Shown piece by piece: positions 5,032 to 6,503 of a stretch of DNA of 6,503 nt. Every line of letters begins with the position of its first letter. Within the stretch, counting starts at the first letter, position 1. The notes below the pieces were generated by a model. The model was not told where the DNA came from. It did not search any database and was given only the letters and a program-made list of their open reading frames with translations. Source of the DNA: Paraclostridium ghonii (GTDB taxonomy: Bacteria; Bacillota; Clostridia; Peptostreptococcales; Peptostreptococcaceae); the NCBI RefSeq assembly GCF_023653455.1, contig NZ_JAKEDR010000183.1:1-6503 (forward strand), given 5' to 3'. Both the position numbers and the translations under genes were made by a program.

Positions 5032-6378
5032 TTAATTTGCCTTAATTTTTTGACTCTCAAAGAATTTATCTGATTCTTCTTTTACTTCTTTTCGAAGTTT
5101 TATTACACCTATCATATTTGTAGCTATAACACATGCTAATGCAGCGTCTAACAATACTATTATATTATCTAATCTGCATACTGCTCCTATCATTATAAAA
5201 CATAGATAAATGATTCTAACTATTTTAGATACTTTTAATCCAAATAAATATTCAGCTTGTTTTTCACCATAGAATATTAAAACTATTAGTGTAGATAAAA
5301 CAAACATAAGCATACATATAGTTAAGAATCCTCCCCCGAATTGAGTTCCTAATACACTTTGAATTGCCATGGAAGGCATAGCAGCAGCTTTATCAGCTCC
5401 AACACTAGACCATACTCCTGTAGATAAAACTAAAAATGCTGTTATAGTACATATACAAAGTGTATCTACTATAATTTCAAATATTCCCCATAATGCTTGC
5501 CTTGCAGGGTAATCAGTAACAGCGGCAGAATGTGCTATTGTTGATGTACCCATCCCAGCTTCATTTGAATAAGCTCCTCTAGCAGCTCCCGTTCTTATTG
5601 TAGTTGATATTAAAGAACCTGCAAAGCCACCTGTTGCAGCTATTGGAGTGAATGCACTTTTAAATATTAAAGAAAGTGTTTCTGGTATATTTGCCCAGTT
5701 AACTAATACTACTATAAGAGCTACTAAAAAGTATGCAACTGCCATAAAAGGAACTAGTTTTTCTGTAACTTTTGATATTCTCTTTATACCTCCATAAACA
5801 ACTAGACCAACTATAATTACAACTGCAATTCCAGTTACTATAGGTGATATGTTTATAGTTTCAGCAGTTTGAACTATTGAGGCTGACTGAGTAGCTATTG
5901 ATGGAGCTATTTCAATCATTAAGAAAAATGCAAATAATGTACCTAGTAAAGGCATTTTTGCTCCGTTTTTTAGATAATACATAGGACCTCCTACGTAGTC
6001 ACCCTCTTTATTTTTTATTCTATACTTTATACCTAGTATAATTTCAGAATATTTAAGAGCACATCCAAATATTGCTATAAGCCACATCCAAAATATAGCT
6101 CCAGGACCACCAGTAGCTATAGCAAGTGGAACACCTACTATATTAGCAGCTCCTATTGTAGAAGCTAATGCAGATGTAGCAGCTTGGAAAGGAGTTATAG
6201 TTCCACTTCCATCCCCTTTTTTAAATATTTTCCCAAATGTCTCCTTTAAAATAAAAGGTAGTTTTGTTATTTGGAAAAATCTCAGTGTAATTGACATTGT
6301 TATTCCTCCACCGACTAATACTATTAAAAGCGGATAAAGCCATAACCAATCAATAAATTGTTTGAACATATCAAACAT
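5032..6378 (-). CDS. Sodium:alanine/glycine symporter (AGCS family)
   Basis: This encodes a 448-residue integral membrane carrier that imports alanine or glycine with Na+, of typical family length and with about ten or eleven hydrophobic segments. GGPGAIFWMWLIAIFG (90-105) satisfies every position of the family signature as I recall it (G-G-x-[GA]2-[LIVM]-F-W-M-W...). Other family stretches are ATSALASTIGAANIVGVPLA (67-86), VGGPMYYL (129-136) and GAYSNEAGMGTSTIAHSAA (268-286). The C-terminus is a charged cytoplasmic tail (427-448). The start at 6376-6378 is supported by AAGGGGG eight bases upstream (plus-strand 6387-6393). M4 could be an internal alternative but is worse spaced. Substrate preference between alanine and glycine cannot be read from sequence. 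The gene is monocistronic with its own promoter, and it converges on ddl, which consumes D-alanine; a functional link is only suggestive. Confidence 0.95.
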   Translation of the reverse strand: MFDMFKQFIDWLWLYPLLIVLVGGGITMSITLRFFQITKLPFILKETFGKIFKKGDGSGTITPFQAATSALASTIGAANIVGVPLAIATGGPGAIFWMWLIAIFGCALKYSEIILGIKYRIKNKEGDYVGGPMYYLKNGAKMPLLGTLFAFFLMIEIAPSIATQSASIVQTAETINISPIVTGIAVVIIVGLVVYGGIKRISKVTEKLVPFMAVAYFLVALIVVLVNWANIPETLSLIFKSAFTPIAATGGFAGSLISTTIRTGAARGAYSNEAGMGTSTIAHSAAVTDYPARQALWGIFEIIVDTLCICTITAFLVLSTGVWSSVGADKAAAMPSMAIQSVLGTQFGGGFLTICMLMFVLSTLIVLIFYGEKQAEYLFGLKVSKIVRIIYLCFIMIGAVCRLDNIIVLLDAALACVIATNMIGVIKLRKEVKEESDKFFESQKIKAN

Positions 6379-6437
6379 AAATAATACCCCCTTGAGTTTT
6401 GTATATTAACTTGATGTTAAAATATGTATTTATTTAT

Positions 6438-6468
6438 ATTGTAGCAGGTGTTTTTGTGCATATGTAAA
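6438..6468 (-). promoter_or_regulatory. Extended -10 promoter of the symporter gene
   Basis: On the minus strand, TGCTACAAT (plus 6438-6446) is an extended -10 (TG-n-TACAAT). A TTTACA -35 candidate (plus 6463-6468) lies 19 bases upstream; this long spacing is tolerable with an extended -10. The predicted leader is about 50 bases and contains a small inverted repeat TTAAC-TTGAT-GTTAA (6406-6420), whose role is unknown. Confidence 0.65.
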
Positions 6469-6473
6469 AAAAA

Positions 6474-6499
6474 TATATAAAATGTATACATTTTATATA
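6474..6499. repeat. 26-bp perfect palindrome upstream of the symporter promoter
   Basis: Bases 6474-6499 form a perfect palindrome centred on GTATAC (6484-6489), with the core AAAATGTATACATTTT (6479-6494). Two readings compete. As DNA, TGTATACA is the kind of core bound by dimeric repressors, including GntR-type proteins; it lies just upstream of the symporter -35. As RNA on the minus strand, the hairpin is followed directly by eight U (plus 6466-6473), like a terminator for a minus-strand gene beyond the right edge. The stem is almost all A-U with one G-C pair per arm, so it would be a weak terminator. Confidence 0.6.
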
Positions 6500-6503
6500 A
6501 AAG

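Noticed and set aside
1..6503. Mobile elements, CRISPR arrays, tRNA/rRNA genes or a defence/secretion system
   Set aside because: No transposase, integrase, spaced direct repeats, cloverleaf or rRNA-like sequence was seen on reading. Every long conserved frame has an ordinary explanation.

Overview
The window is very A+T-rich, uses AT-ending codons, has strong GGAGG-type ribosome binding sites, and carries many strong hairpin-plus-T-run terminators. Together with the protein families present, this suggests a low-GC Firmicute of the Clostridia. The Peptostreptococcaceae (relatives of Clostridioides and Paraclostridium) are the most likely group. That placement is inference; no rRNA or other marker is present. 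The content looks chromosomal and mostly housekeeping or metabolic. I see no mobile element, CRISPR array, tRNA, rRNA or phage gene.

Layout from left to right. (1) 1-273 is the C-terminal part of a flavodoxin-like protein entering from the left edge, closed by a strong terminator (313-360). (2) 421-600 is a 59-residue protein of unknown function with its own ribosome binding site. (3) A perfect bidirectional hairpin (599-640) ends both that gene and the convergent lysR-type regulator gene (634-1542, minus). (4) The regulator is divergent from an M20-family amidohydrolase/aminoacylase gene (1699-2877, plus). The A+T-rich region between them contains a palindrome that could be an operator. (5) 2917-3070 is a complete regulatory leader: a near-consensus promoter, a four-helix aptamer that I match to the NiCo (czcD-type, nickel/cobalt) riboswitch, and an overlapping terminator. 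It precedes a cation diffusion facilitator exporter (3093-3980). (6) A second good promoter drives D-alanine--D-alanine ligase, ddl (4074-4970). (7) A perfect 16-bp bidirectional hairpin (4981-5016) separates ddl from the convergent sodium:alanine/glycine symporter gene (5032-6378, minus). That gene has its own extended -10 promoter, and a 26-bp perfect palindrome lies upstream of it.

Most genes are therefore single-gene transcription units, each with its own signals, and not one operon. Three functional themes can be read. The regulator/amidohydrolase pair probably releases amino acids from N-acylated compounds or small peptides. The exporter is probably switched on by excess Co2+ or Ni2+ through its RNA leader. 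The ligase and the symporter both deal with alanine (cell-wall precursor and uptake), but their convergent arrangement gives no evidence of co-regulation.

The most informative element is the metal-sensing leader at 2970-3070. It appears to be a compact member of a known riboswitch class and not a new system. I found no convincing undescribed multi-gene system here.
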